A stretch of 64,000 nucleotides of DNA from contig NZ_CP069396.1 in NCBI RefSeq assembly GCF_016887565.1, forward strand, positions 709,001 through 773,000, written 5' to 3'. Shown here in pieces: positions 1-7,753 of this stretch; the first letter of the stretch is position 1, and every line of letters starts with the position of its first letter. A program made the position numbers and the translations under genes. The notes below the pieces were generated by a model. It worked only from the letters and a program-made list of their open reading frames with translations. It had not been told where the DNA came from and searched no databases. The stretch comes from Archangium violaceum. GTDB lineage: Bacteria; Myxococcota; Myxococcia; Myxococcales; Myxococcaceae.

Positions 1-763
1 TGCCGATGTACCCGAAGACGAAGTCCTGCTCCGGCTGCCGCCGCCGGCCGGTGAGTCGCCCGAGGTCGAAGCCATAGTCCAGGTAGCGCAGCTTGGAGGC
101 GGGCAGGCCGAAGCCATCGCGGAACCGTTCGAGCAGGTAGCGCGAGGGCGCGATGAACAGGTCTACCCGCTCCGCCATGCGCCGCACGTGCGTCATCCGC
201 CGGTGCACCCAGTCCGCCCACTGGGTCACATCCTGCTCGCGCTCCTCGGGGGCGCCCGAGAAGTAGCGCGCGTAGCAGCGCTCGGCGCACTTACGGTCCT
301 CCTGTCCGCTACAGGCAGCCCAGAGATTGCCTGGGTCCTCCGGGTGCATCTGCATGAACTGGCCGCGCGGGCACATCAGCCAGTAGTCGTGCAGGGTGAA
401 GACGATGGGGATGCTCCGGGATGCCGCCTGTTCGATGAGTGAAGTCGACAGGTGGTTCAAGTGCCCCACGTGGACGACGTGGGGGCGGCGCGCGTCGAGC
501 AGCTCGGCGAAGCGGTGGTCCACGCCCTCGTGCCGGTAGCGGTCCCGGCTGTTGGGCATGTTGACGAGGTGCAGCTCGATGCGCGGGTCATCCGGATCCC
601 GCTCCTGGCGCATCGAGTAGTCCGGGACGAACGGGTCCTCGTAGCGCGTGAAGACGTGGACCTCATGGCGATCGGCGAGTCCCTGAGACAGGGCCTGGGT
701 GTAGACCTCCGAGCCGGCGTTGAACCGCATCGGGTAGCCGTGAATCACCTGTAGGATGCGCAT
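1..763 (-). CDS. Glycosyltransferase family 4 (GT-B), 3' end outside window
   Basis: Reads inward from an ATG at 763 and runs off the left edge, giving 254 codons of the N-terminal half. The start MRILQVIHGYPMRFNAGSEV, with GSEVYTQALS at about residues 17-26, is the donor-side glycine loop and first Rossmann unit of GT4 enzymes. HDYWLMCPRGQ at about 125-135 and a Cys cluster (C131, C151, C159, C163) are also typical of GT4 proteins that build surface polysaccharide or O-antigen. These enzymes move a sugar from a nucleotide donor to a growing glycan on the cytoplasmic face of the membrane. The acceptor and the C-terminal donor-binding domain cannot be seen. No neighbour in the window belongs to a glycan locus, so the rest of that locus probably lies to the left. 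Confidence 0.88.
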   Translation of the reverse strand, partial: MRILQVIHGYPMRFNAGSEVYTQALSQGLADRHEVHVFTRYEDPFVPDYSMRQERDPDDPRIELHLVNMPNSRDRYRHEGVDHRFAELLDARRPHVVHVGHLNHLSTSLIEQAASRSIPIVFTLHDYWLMCPRGQFMQMHPEDPGNLWAACSGQEDRKCAERCYARYFSGAPEEREQDVTQWADWVHRRMTHVRRMAERVDLFIAPSRYLLERFRDGFGLPASKLRYLDYGFDLGRLTGRRRQPEQDFVFGYIG

Positions 764-1044
764 GGATGCCCTCACTGGATGAGGGCGGCTTCGGCCGACA
801 CACTTCGAATCCCCCGTACCGTCGGCCTCGAGTCCTCGCCGCCATTCGGCCTACCCCCGCACCGGCCCGAAGGCCAGCCACCCGACTCAGAGGCGGAACC
901 CCGCGGAAGTAGGGAAGAGGGAAGCCTAGACCCCTCGACGCCGGGATGTCATGAGCCCCCCGGGCCGGTGTCGGATTTGTGGCTTCAGGCGAGGCATACT
1001 CGGGCCGTTCACGCGTACCGGTGTGACCTCATTCCGGAGCCACC

Positions 1045-1815
1045 ATGCTCACCACCCTGCTCGTCCTCTCCGTCCTCCAGTTCTCCCCGGCGGATGCTCC
1101 CCGGCTCGAGACCCGGGAGCCTCGTGCGCTCAGCCTGCTCGCGCCGACGCTCGCCGCGCCCTCGGGTTACGGGCTGCTCTCGCATGAGCACCAGCCCGGA
1201 GTCCCCGCCCGACACTCGTCCTTCTCGCTCCTGCGGCCGCTGGGGGAGTTCTTCACCGGCTTCGGCACGCAGCTCCTCGTGGGCACCGGCATGTGGGCGG
1301 TGGAGGTCGTCACCCTCTTCGGCGCCACCGTCCTCACCTCCGCCTTCACCGGCAGGGAGGGCGTGGACTTCGTCCTGGGCGCGGGCACGCACGCCATGAT
1401 CCTCCTCAACGGTGCCGTCCTCCCGCTCCTGAGCACCATCCCCATCTGGCTCATCGCCGCCACGGAGCTCGACTACTCCCACAGCTTCATCTGGACGTGG
1501 CTCTCGGGTGTCGCCACCTACGGCGTCTTCTGGGCCGTTCAGTACAGCCGGCCCCAGCGCAACGGAGGCCTCGACCTCGTCCTCTGGCCCGCCCATGTCG
1601 GCAGCTGGCTGCTCGTCGCCCTGGTGCAGACCCTCTTCATCAACCTCACCAAGGAGCCGGATCGCGCCTTCGCGTCCAGGGCTCCCTCACCCGCGCTCCT
1701 CAACGTCGACGGAAAGCGCGTCTCCCTGGGGGCTCCGCTTCCCGTGATCACCTCGGACGTCTCTCGCCCGGGTCGAATGATGCCCGTGTTCTCGCTCGCG
1801 CAGGGCCGGTTCTGA
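1045..1815 (+). CDS. Multi-pass membrane protein of unknown function
   Basis: 256 aa. The ATG follows cggag at about 7 nt. The first 18 residues look like a signal peptide or first hydrophobic segment. Hydrophobic stretches lie at about 74-100, 110-140, 148-167 and 177-200, and a polar C-terminal tail of about 55 residues follows. I recognise no enzyme motif. The codon pattern (strong G/C at third positions) and the clear SD support a real gene. The 281 bp before it contain no gene that I can support. Function unknown; a myxobacteria-restricted envelope protein is the most I would infer. Confidence 0.75.
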   Translation: MLTTLLVLSVLQFSPADAPRLETREPRALSLLAPTLAAPSGYGLLSHEHQPGVPARHSSFSLLRPLGEFFTGFGTQLLVGTGMWAVEVVTLFGATVLTSAFTGREGVDFVLGAGTHAMILLNGAVLPLLSTIPIWLIAATELDYSHSFIWTWLSGVATYGVFWAVQYSRPQRNGGLDLVLWPAHVGSWLLVALVQTLFINLTKEPDRAFASRAPSPALLNVDGKRVSLGAPLPVITSDVSRPGRMMPVFSLAQGRF

Positions 1816-1895
1816 GGCGGGACGGACGGAGCGCGTGAGTTGCCGTCCTGCCTCGTTCCCTCCTATGACGAGTGGTGGAGACTGAAGGGGGTCCC

Positions 1896-3659
1896 GTGTC
1901 GCCTGCCACCTCGCGTCGCTTCGTCCCGGTGAATCCACGGGGAGTCCTGCTCGGGCTCCTGTCCGTGGGACTCGCGCTGCTGCCGGGAGGGGCCCTCGCC
2001 GAGAAGGATGTCTTCGGCCTGGGCAATGGCCAGCAGGGCTCGCTGCAGGTGAGGGACTCGGGGGACGTCATCAATGCCTCCACGGCGCTCACCGCCGACG
2101 CGCCGGCGGGCACCACCAGGCTGCGCGTGGAGAACGCAACGCCCTTCGACGAGGGCGAGCTGGTGCTCGTGCTGCAGGTGGGGGAGACGGTGTCGCTCGA
2201 GCAGGCGCGCGTGGACGCGTTCGACCTGGAGGGCTCGCGCGTGGGCCGCTGGGAGCTGGCGCGCCTGGAGGACGTCTCGACCGGAGTGCTGCGCCTCTCC
2301 GCGCCGCTCGTGAATGACTTCACCCTTCCGTCCCAGGTGGTGCTCGTGCCCGAGTACACGGACGTGCGCATCTCGAGCAGTGGCTCGCTGCGGGCTCCGC
2401 CGTGGAATGGGCGCAGCGGCGGAGTCCTGGCCTTCCTCGCCACCGGTACCGTCTTCAACCAGGGCTCGCTGGACGTCGAGGGCCTGGGCTTCCGCGGGGG
2501 TGCGGCCGAGGCGGGCGTGGCCGAGTCCCTCTACGACTGCACGGAGCAGGACGGGCCGGCGACGAGGGGCGGCGGTGCGCGCAAGGGCGAGGGCTTCGCC
2601 AGCAGGCTCTATGATGCGCTCTCGCACGGGTACGCCCGGTTCGCCAACGGAGGAGGCGGCGGCAATTGCCACGACGCGGGCGGAGGCGGGGGAGGTCACG
2701 TCGGGAGGGGAGGGCAGGGCGGCCGTTCCTCGCAGGAGTCACCGGAGCGCGACGTAGGGGGCCGCGGTGGCATGGCGCTGCGCTACTCGCGCTCCGTGGA
2801 GCGCCTGCTGTTCGGCGGCGGTGGTGGCGCGGGAATCGAGGGCTCGGCGGGAGGCGCGGGGGGCGGCATCGTCTTCGTGCGTGCCCGTGAAATCCAGGGC
2901 CCTCGCCCTCGCGGCATCATCACCGCCAATGGCCTGGCCGCGCTCGCGGCCACGGCATCGCAGGGGGGCGGAGGTGGCGGCGGCGCGGGTGGCACGGTGC
3001 ACGTGCGTGTCGCGGAGGGGCTCGGTTGCACGGTGCTCTCGGCGAAGGGCGGCGCGGGCGCGGACGGCACTGCCTCTCCGGGTGGAGGTGGGGGAGGGGG
3101 GCTCGTGCTCGTCCAGGCCGCGGGCGGTGTGCCCTCGGAATGCACCGCCTCCGCGAGCGCGGGGCTCTCGGGTGACACGCCCGAGGGCCCCCGGGGCGCC
3201 GAGCCCACCGTCGCGGGCGCGCCCGACTTCGAGGGACGCGTGGAGGTCATCGCCCAGGCCTTCGCCGCGCCTGCCGTGCCCACCTGGGTCTCTCCCGGCA
3301 ACGGAGAGGCCGGCGTCTCTTCGTTGCCCCAGCTCGAGGGCAGGACGGCGCCCGGCGCCACCGTGCAGGTGTTCCTCGATGGCTCCCCCGTCGGTGCTCC
3401 CGTGGTGGCGGATGCTTCCGGAGGGTTCGTCTTCGTTCCTCCCGAGGCGCTCGCGGAGGGCGCCCACGAGGCCCAGGCCCGGGCCGAGCAGTTCGGCATG
3501 AGGAGCGCCCTCTCGGCTCCGCTTGGCTTCTCCGTGGGAGGCCTGCTCAACCTGCGGGTGGGCTTCGGGTGTGGCGTGGCCTCGGGCGGCGGCGCGTGGG
3601 GACTCGGGCTCGCCGTGCTGGCATGGCTGTTGGGACGTGCGCGACACTCCCGAGCATGA
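1896..3659 (+). CDS. AgmC-like glycine-rich surface protein with MYXO-CTERM-like tail
   Basis: About 587 aa from a GTG at 1896, which has aaggggg just upstream. An in-frame GTG at 1872 would add 8 residues but lacks as good an SD. A signal peptide (GLLSVGLALLPGGALA) is followed by a domain with repeated aspartate/valine beta motifs, then about 200 residues very rich in GG/GGG runs (codons near 2650-3110). Next comes a bacterial Ig-like domain (about 470-555: WVSPGNGEAG, GATVQVFLDG). The C-terminus is FGCG, a hydrophobic helix and RARHSRA. That is the Cys-helix-Arg arrangement of MYXO-CTERM sorting signals, so the protein is probably lipid-modified and displayed on the outer surface. The architecture resembles AgmC-type adventurous-gliding proteins; a motility role is inference. 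Confidence 0.78.
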   Translation: MSPATSRRFVPVNPRGVLLGLLSVGLALLPGGALAEKDVFGLGNGQQGSLQVRDSGDVINASTALTADAPAGTTRLRVENATPFDEGELVLVLQVGETVSLEQARVDAFDLEGSRVGRWELARLEDVSTGVLRLSAPLVNDFTLPSQVVLVPEYTDVRISSSGSLRAPPWNGRSGGVLAFLATGTVFNQGSLDVEGLGFRGGAAEAGVAESLYDCTEQDGPATRGGGARKGEGFASRLYDALSHGYARFANGGGGGNCHDAGGGGGGHVGRGGQGGRSSQESPERDVGGRGGMALRYSRSVERLLFGGGGGAGIEGSAGGAGGGIVFVRAREIQGPRPRGIITANGLAALAATASQGGGGGGGAGGTVHVRVAEGLGCTVLSAKGGAGADGTASPGGGGGGGLVLVQAAGGVPSECTASASAGLSGDTPEGPRGAEPTVAGAPDFEGRVEVIAQAFAAPAVPTWVSPGNGEAGVSSLPQLEGRTAPGATVQVFLDGSPVGAPVVADASGGFVFVPPEALAEGAHEAQARAEQFGMRSALSAPLGFSVGGLLNLRVGFGCGVASGGGAWGLGLAVLAWLLGRARHSRA

Positions 3660-4075
3660 CGACCCAGCGGCGCATCCTGCTCGAAGGCTATACGCCCGAG
3701 GACATCCTCCGGCTCTCCGATGAAGAGCTTCGGGCCTTCGTCTTCACGGACGAGCCCCTCGTCTTCCAGGCCGGGTCAGCGAACATCCTGGGCCGGTTCC
3801 AGGTGAAGGAGGCTCGGCTCGTCGTGGAACTGGCGCAAATCGACGGCGGCGGTGAAGGCATCCTCCGGACCCTCTGGCGTCTGGCCGAGCGTCATGCTCG
3901 CGACCGTGGGCTGGACTCGGTCGAGTGGATCGTCCACGCGGTCCACTGTGCCCAGCCGAACCTGAAGCTCCGACGGGTCCTCGATGGATTCGGCTTCGTG
4001 GTGCGAGAAGTGCCGGGCCACGGGGTGGCGTACCACTATGTCCACGACCTCCAGGGCGTGAAGCGGAGCCGCTGA
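3656..4075 (+). CDS. Small GNAT-like protein
   Basis: 139 aa starting at an ATG that overlaps the TGA of the preceding gene (ATGA), so the two are translationally coupled. LVVELAQIDGGGEGILRTLW followed by AERHARDRGLDSVEWIVHAV and a final GFGFVVREVPGHGVAYHY strand resembles the beta4-alpha3-beta5 core of GNAT acetyltransferases. The usual acetyl-CoA loop (Q/RxxGxG/A) is not clear; GGGEGI is the nearest candidate. It could be a non-catalytic GNAT fold. Because it directly follows a cell-surface protein, cytoplasmic processing or assembly of that protein is one possibility, but this is only inference from coupling. Confidence 0.62.
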   Translation: MTTQRRILLEGYTPEDILRLSDEELRAFVFTDEPLVFQAGSANILGRFQVKEARLVVELAQIDGGGEGILRTLWRLAERHARDRGLDSVEWIVHAVHCAQPNLKLRRVLDGFGFVVREVPGHGVAYHYVHDLQGVKRSR

Positions 4076-4097
4076 ACGGAGGGAAGGCGGAGTGACC

Positions 4098-5549
4098 ATG
4101 AGAATGAAGATGATGCGAACCCTCGGCTGCCTGGGCCTGCTGACCACCAGCCTGGTGGGTGGGAGTGCCCTGGCGCAGTGGACGGGGGCCGTGTGCGGAT
4201 GGGGCTCGGACGACTGTAATCAGTGCGTGCCCGACGCGGTGGGCGCCGTGAACGGGCTGCGAGACCACGGAGACGTGCTCGGCTTCTTCCCCATCGGCGA
4301 TCCGGTGACGCAGTCCCATCACTGGCAGGGCATCCAGCGCCTGCCCGCCGCCGGAGGCCGTCACCTCGCCGTCTCGCACTCGGGAGCGACCAAGGCCTTC
4401 ACCGTGGTGGAGATGGGCTCCCGGGACACGGGCGGCGCCCGCTTCCGCTCCAACCGCCTCGAGGCGGGTCTCTCCTATCCCGCCACCCTCCCGTCCGGCT
4501 CGGACCGCGCCATCACCGACGCGTGGTTCTCGGACCTGGACTACACCCACTCGGGCGGCATGCAGGCCTCGGGGAACCTCCTCGCGGTGTCGCTGGAGTC
4601 GAGCTCCTCGGGAGCCAGGAGCCGCGTCGTCTTCTACGACCTGCGCTCCCCCTCGAGCCCCCTGCGTCTGCCGGTGAGCCGGGTGGGCACGTCGGAGCAG
4701 GCGGGCACGGCGTCGCTGGCGAAGCTCGCGGACGGGCGCTTCCTGCTCATCCTCGGACGGGCGGACGCGAACAACCTCGAGTTCTACCGCTCGACGGGCG
4801 CGGACCTGCGCTCCCCGGCGGTGGGCTTCGAGCCTCTGGACGAGTGGAACGAGAACGAGCTGCTCTCGGCCATCGGTGACTGGGAGTTCGGCAACTACCA
4901 GAACCTCAACCTGGTGACCCAGTGTGATGGGTCGCTCTTCCTGGCGGGGACGCACCAGAACACGCTCGGCGGCGAGGATTGGATCGACCTGTACCGGGTG
5001 ACGGAGCAGAACGGCCAGGCGGTCATCACCAAGGTGGCGCGCAAGCACCTGTACTGCGGCTATCCCTCGCCGGGCTACGACAGCGGCACCAACCGGCAGT
5101 GCAACCTCGACGCGGCGGGCGGCCTCTACGTGGACCCGTGGGGCCAGCTCCTCGTCTACGGCACCGAGCACGACAACGATGGCCCGGGCGGTTCGGTGAA
5201 GATGATGGAGTTCCGCTCCACCTTCCCGAACCCCGGCTGTGACAGCGACATCCACCGCGCCTTCGTCGAGCTGTACGACGACTCCGACTTCAGCGACCGC
5301 GGGTTGATGATCGACTACCCGGATTACGGGAGGGAGAACTACGCCAACTTCACCTCCATCGAGGGCTTCAACGACAAGACCTCGGCCGTGCGCTACTGCC
5401 TGCCCCCTGGCTGGAGGTTCCGCCTCTACGAGCACGGCAACTTCGGGGGGAGCTACAAGGAGCTCAATGGCCGCGGCTCGTTGAACCTCAACACGGTGGG
5501 CTTCGGGGACAAGACGTCCTCGGGAAGGTTCATCTACCTGGGCTTCTAG
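4098..5549 (+). CDS. Secreted protein with C-terminal beta/gamma-crystallin domain
   Basis: 483 aa from ATG 4098 (a GTG at 4092 is the alternative), behind a purine-rich ggagggaaggcgg. The signal peptide ends near SALAQ. Residues about 40-380 contain repeated strands such as HLAVSHSGATKAF and GRFLLILGRADANNLEFYR, suggesting a propeller-like fold. The last 94 residues form two Greek-key motifs. Each begins with YDDSDF or YEHGNF followed by G, and each ends with a (N/G)DKTS(A/S) calcium-site signature. That is a beta/gamma-crystallin module, the same fold as Myxococcus development protein S. The cysteines (CGWGSDDCNQC near the N-terminus) suggest an extracytoplasmic disulfide-bonded protein. 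Calcium binding is inferred from the motif. Confidence 0.8.
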   Translation: MRMKMMRTLGCLGLLTTSLVGGSALAQWTGAVCGWGSDDCNQCVPDAVGAVNGLRDHGDVLGFFPIGDPVTQSHHWQGIQRLPAAGGRHLAVSHSGATKAFTVVEMGSRDTGGARFRSNRLEAGLSYPATLPSGSDRAITDAWFSDLDYTHSGGMQASGNLLAVSLESSSSGARSRVVFYDLRSPSSPLRLPVSRVGTSEQAGTASLAKLADGRFLLILGRADANNLEFYRSTGADLRSPAVGFEPLDEWNENELLSAIGDWEFGNYQNLNLVTQCDGSLFLAGTHQNTLGGEDWIDLYRVTEQNGQAVITKVARKHLYCGYPSPGYDSGTNRQCNLDAAGGLYVDPWGQLLVYGTEHDNDGPGGSVKMMEFRSTFPNPGCDSDIHRAFVELYDDSDFSDRGLMIDYPDYGRENYANFTSIEGFNDKTSAVRYCLPPGWRFRLYEHGNFGGSYKELNGRGSLNLNTVGFGDKTSSGRFIYLGF

Positions 5550-5563
5550 GTAGACTCCTCGGC

Positions 5564-6115
5564 ATGCCGGAGCGGTTCGTCTACGAACATACCTTCGAGG
5601 GACTCTTCGTGCGGGGGCTCGCGGGGCGCCTCTCGCCGAATGTGAAGGAGCGCCTGCGGGAGATCGGGCTGGACCTGGACCGCAAGCTGCTGCCGGCCTA
5701 CTCCGTCGAGACCTGGACCCGAAGCGTGGCCATCGCCATCGAGGCGCTGTACCCCGGCGAGCCGGAGGCGGTGGCCTACCGGCTGCTGGGCGAGCGGATG
5801 CTGGCCGGGTACCAGGAGACCTTCACGGGCCGGGCGGCGTTCCAGGTGCTCCGGCTGCTGGGCCCACGCCGGTTGGTGGAGCGCACCCAGCAGAGCTTCC
5901 GCTCCGGCAACAACTACACCGAGGTCCGCGTCACGGATGTGGCGCCCAACGTGGTGGACCTCTGGGTGAACGAGGTGGGGCCGGCCCGGTACATCGTCCA
6001 GGGCGCCATCCTCGCGGCGCTGCGTGCCCTGCTGCCCGGGGACGAGGGCGTGCGCGTGGACGTGCTCGGTTTCACGGACAAGGGCATCACCCTGCGCGTG
6101 TCCTGGACGGGGTAG
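5564..6115 (+). CDS. DUF2378 (TIGR02265) family protein
   Basis: 183 aa. FVYEHTFEGLFVRGL at the N-terminus, an L-D-KLLPAYSVETW segment, and RLLGERMLAGYQETF followed by GRAAFQVLRLLGPRR are hallmarks of DUF2378, a family found almost only in myxobacteria, where it occurs in many paralogues. The second half (NNYTEVRVTDVAPNVVDLWV, ARYIVQGAILAALRALL) resembles heme-NO/V4R-like sensor scaffolds, but no ligand residue can be assigned. The function is not known. It lies only 14 nt after the crystallin gene, so the two may share a transcript. Confidence 0.87.
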   Translation: MPERFVYEHTFEGLFVRGLAGRLSPNVKERLREIGLDLDRKLLPAYSVETWTRSVAIAIEALYPGEPEAVAYRLLGERMLAGYQETFTGRAAFQVLRLLGPRRLVERTQQSFRSGNNYTEVRVTDVAPNVVDLWVNEVGPARYIVQGAILAALRALLPGDEGVRVDVLGFTDKGITLRVSWTG

Positions 6116-6118
6116 TGC

Positions 6119-6973
6119 TCAGCGCTTCAGGCTGGCCGCGACCGCCTGCGCGAGCGGCGTGGTGGGGCGTCCGATGAGGCGGCGCAGATCTCCGCTCTGA
6201 TCGTCGAGCTCACCGCGGGCGATACCCTGGTCAGCGCTCGCGAGCATCCTGGCGACGGGGGCGGGCAGCCCCACCCCCTCGAGCGCGCCGATGTACTGGT
6301 CGGCGGGCAGGTCCTTGTAGGTCACGGGCTTGCCGGCCTGGCGGGAGACCTCGGCGGCGAGCTCCGCCATGGTGAAGGGCTGGTCGCCCGCGAGCTCGTA
6401 CACCTTGCCCTCGTGACCCGGGGTGGTGAGGACCGCCACGGCGGCGGCGGCGAAGTCGGCGCGGGTGGCCGCCGCGATGCGCCCGTTCCTGGCGGCGCCC
6501 ATCAGCGCTCCGTGCTGGAGCGCGGGAGCCAGGTTCCCGGTGTAGTTCTCGATGTACCAGCCGTTGCGCAGCAGGACGAACGGCAGGCCCGAGGCGCGGA
6601 TGGCCGCCTCGGTCTGGAGGTGCTCGGGCGCCAGCGAGATGCCGGAGGTGTCCGCGTGGAGGATGCTGGTGTAGGCAATGAGCCGCACACCCGCCTTCTT
6701 CGCCGCGTCGACCGCGGCCTGGTGCTGGCGAACGCGCTGGCCCACCTCGCTCGAGGAGATGAGGAGCAGCTTCTCGGCGCCCTGGAAGGCGGCCTCGAGC
6801 GTCGCGGGCTGGTTGTAGTCGGCCTTGCGGACCTGGACGCCGCGGGCGGCGAGGTCCCTGGCCTTCTCGGGGCTCCTCACGGCGGCGATGACCTGACTGG
6901 CGGGGACCTTCTGGAGCAGCTGGTCGATGACGAGCCGGCCCAGGTGTCCGGTGGCTGCGGTGACGACGATCAT
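6119..6973 (-). CDS. qorB: NAD(P)H:quinone oxidoreductase, QorB-like
   Basis: 284 aa, SDR/NmrA fold. MIVVTAATGHLGRLVIDQLL contains the TGxxGxxG-type dinucleotide loop. KLLLISSSEVGQRVRQH, IAYTSILHADTS and LLRNGWYIENYTGNL match E. coli QorB (YtfG) almost segment for segment, and RNGWYxENY is part of its substrate pocket. It is expected to reduce quinones with NADPH in the cytosol. It is divergent from an HxlR-family regulator across about 100 bp, the same arrangement as ytfG/ytfH in E. coli. The ATG at 6973 has a purine-rich AGAGGAAAGAGAG upstream. Regulation is probably by the neighbour, at the palindrome described separately. Confidence 0.93.
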   Translation of the reverse strand: MIVVTAATGHLGRLVIDQLLQKVPASQVIAAVRSPEKARDLAARGVQVRKADYNQPATLEAAFQGAEKLLLISSSEVGQRVRQHQAAVDAAKKAGVRLIAYTSILHADTSGISLAPEHLQTEAAIRASGLPFVLLRNGWYIENYTGNLAPALQHGALMGAARNGRIAAATRADFAAAAVAVLTTPGHEGKVYELAGDQPFTMAELAAEVSRQAGKPVTYKDLPADQYIGALEGVGLPAPVARMLASADQGIARGELDDQSGDLRRLIGRPTTPLAQAVAASLKR

Positions 6974-7033
6974 GGCGGTGTTCTCTCTTTCCTCTGCGGT
7001 GTGTGGAGGCGACGCGGAACACTTAACCCCGTC

Positions 7034-7071
7034 ACTTACGTTTCGTAAGTACCCACTTTCAGGTAAGTTAC
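7034..7071. promoter_or_regulatory. Palindromic operator candidate between qorB and the HxlR gene
   Basis: A perfect 7-bp inverted repeat ACTTACG-TTT-CGTAAGT at 7034-7050 is followed by a second short palindrome GTAAGTTAC at 7063-7071. The second palindrome ends just upstream of the HxlR ATG at 7076. Both contain the half site GTAA, and they are the most AT-rich part of the intergenic region. HxlR-family proteins bind such paired dyads in their divergent promoters, so dual control of qorB and autorepression is the likely role (inference). Confidence 0.65.
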
Positions 7072-7075
7072 TGGC

Positions 7076-7501
7076 ATGGCGATCACGAGACGGACAGGGC
7101 GGCTGGCGCAGGAGCTCAGCAAGCGGGCGAGGGAGCAACGCGGGGAGCTGTTCGCGCCGGCATGCCCGTCGCGCGGGGTGCTGGAGCACGTGACGAGCCG
7201 CTGGGGCGTGCTGGTGCTGGTGGCGCTGCTCGAGGGCACGCACCGCTTCAGCGAGCTGCGGCGGAAGGTCGGCGGGGTGAGCGAGAAGATGCTCGCCCAG
7301 ACGCTGCAGGCGCTCGAGGCGGACGGCTTCGTGCGGCGCGAGGTGTTCCCGGTCATCCCCCCACACGTCGAGTACAGCCTCACGCCGCTGGGACAGGAGG
7401 TGGCCGAGCGTGTGGAGGGGCTCGCCGACTGGATCGAAGAGAACCTGGGCCGCGTCCTGGCCGCACGCGCCGAGCGGCAGGCCCGGCGCGAGAAGGACTA
7501 G
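7076..7501 (+). CDS. HxlR-family winged-helix regulator (YtfH/QorR-like)
   Basis: 141 aa. The core CPSRGVLEHVTSRWGVLVLV, FSELRRKVGGVSEKMLAQTL, LEADGFVRREVFP and PPHVEYSLTPLGQEV is the complete HxlR winged helix: an N-terminal Cys, the recognition helix SEKMLAQTLQALE, and the wing. The conserved Cys at about residue 28 precedes the DNA-binding domain as in redox-responsive QorR/YodB-type members, so oxidative or quinone sensing is plausible. The N-terminal 25 residues are unusually basic. It is divergent from qorB, which it probably represses. A REP-like element begins 12 bp after its stop codon. Confidence 0.9.
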   Translation: MAITRRTGRLAQELSKRAREQRGELFAPACPSRGVLEHVTSRWGVLVLVALLEGTHRFSELRRKVGGVSEKMLAQTLQALEADGFVRREVFPVIPPHVEYSLTPLGQEVAERVEGLADWIEENLGRVLAARAERQARREKD

Positions 7502-7512
7502 TGTTGCGCATG

Positions 7513-7549
7513 CTCCCTCTCCCTCTGGGAGAGGGCGGGGGGTGAGGGT
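7513..7549 (+). repeat. REP-like palindrome, copy 1
   Basis: Hairpin core CTCTCCCTCTGGGAGAG followed by the arm GGGGTGAGGGT. It forms a head-to-head pair with copy 2, about 85 bp downstream in the opposite orientation, between the stop of the HxlR gene and the convergent barrel gene. Confidence 0.85.
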
Positions 7550-7634
7550 CGTCACCCGCGTGTTCCTCGCCCCGGCTTGCATCGCGGCACGCAACCGCCC
7601 CCCTCGCCGCCCGGTCATGCGCTCCAGGGGAAAG

Positions 7635-7669
7635 ACCCTCACCCTAGCCCTCTCCCAGAGGGAGAGGGT
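7635..7669 (-). repeat. REP-like palindrome, copy 2
   Basis: Inverted partner of copy 1: the arm ACCCTCACCCTAGC precedes the core CTCTCCCAGAGGGAGAG. The pair resembles a BIME unit. The 85 bp in between hold nothing recognisable. Confidence 0.85.
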
Positions 7670-7753
7670 ACATCCACGGGCCCTCGGACTCTGTCCAAGG
7701 ACTTCGTGGACCACTCCACTAGAACACCTGTCGTCCAGGCCTGTGTGGGCCGC

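Noticed and set aside
3744-5435. 563-codon minus-strand open frame
   Set aside because: Shadow of the crystallin-domain gene in GC-rich DNA; no recognisable protein.
7513-7669. Possible CRISPR-like repeats
   Set aside because: The repeats are palindromic, occur as single copies or pairs, and lack regular spacers; no cas gene is present.
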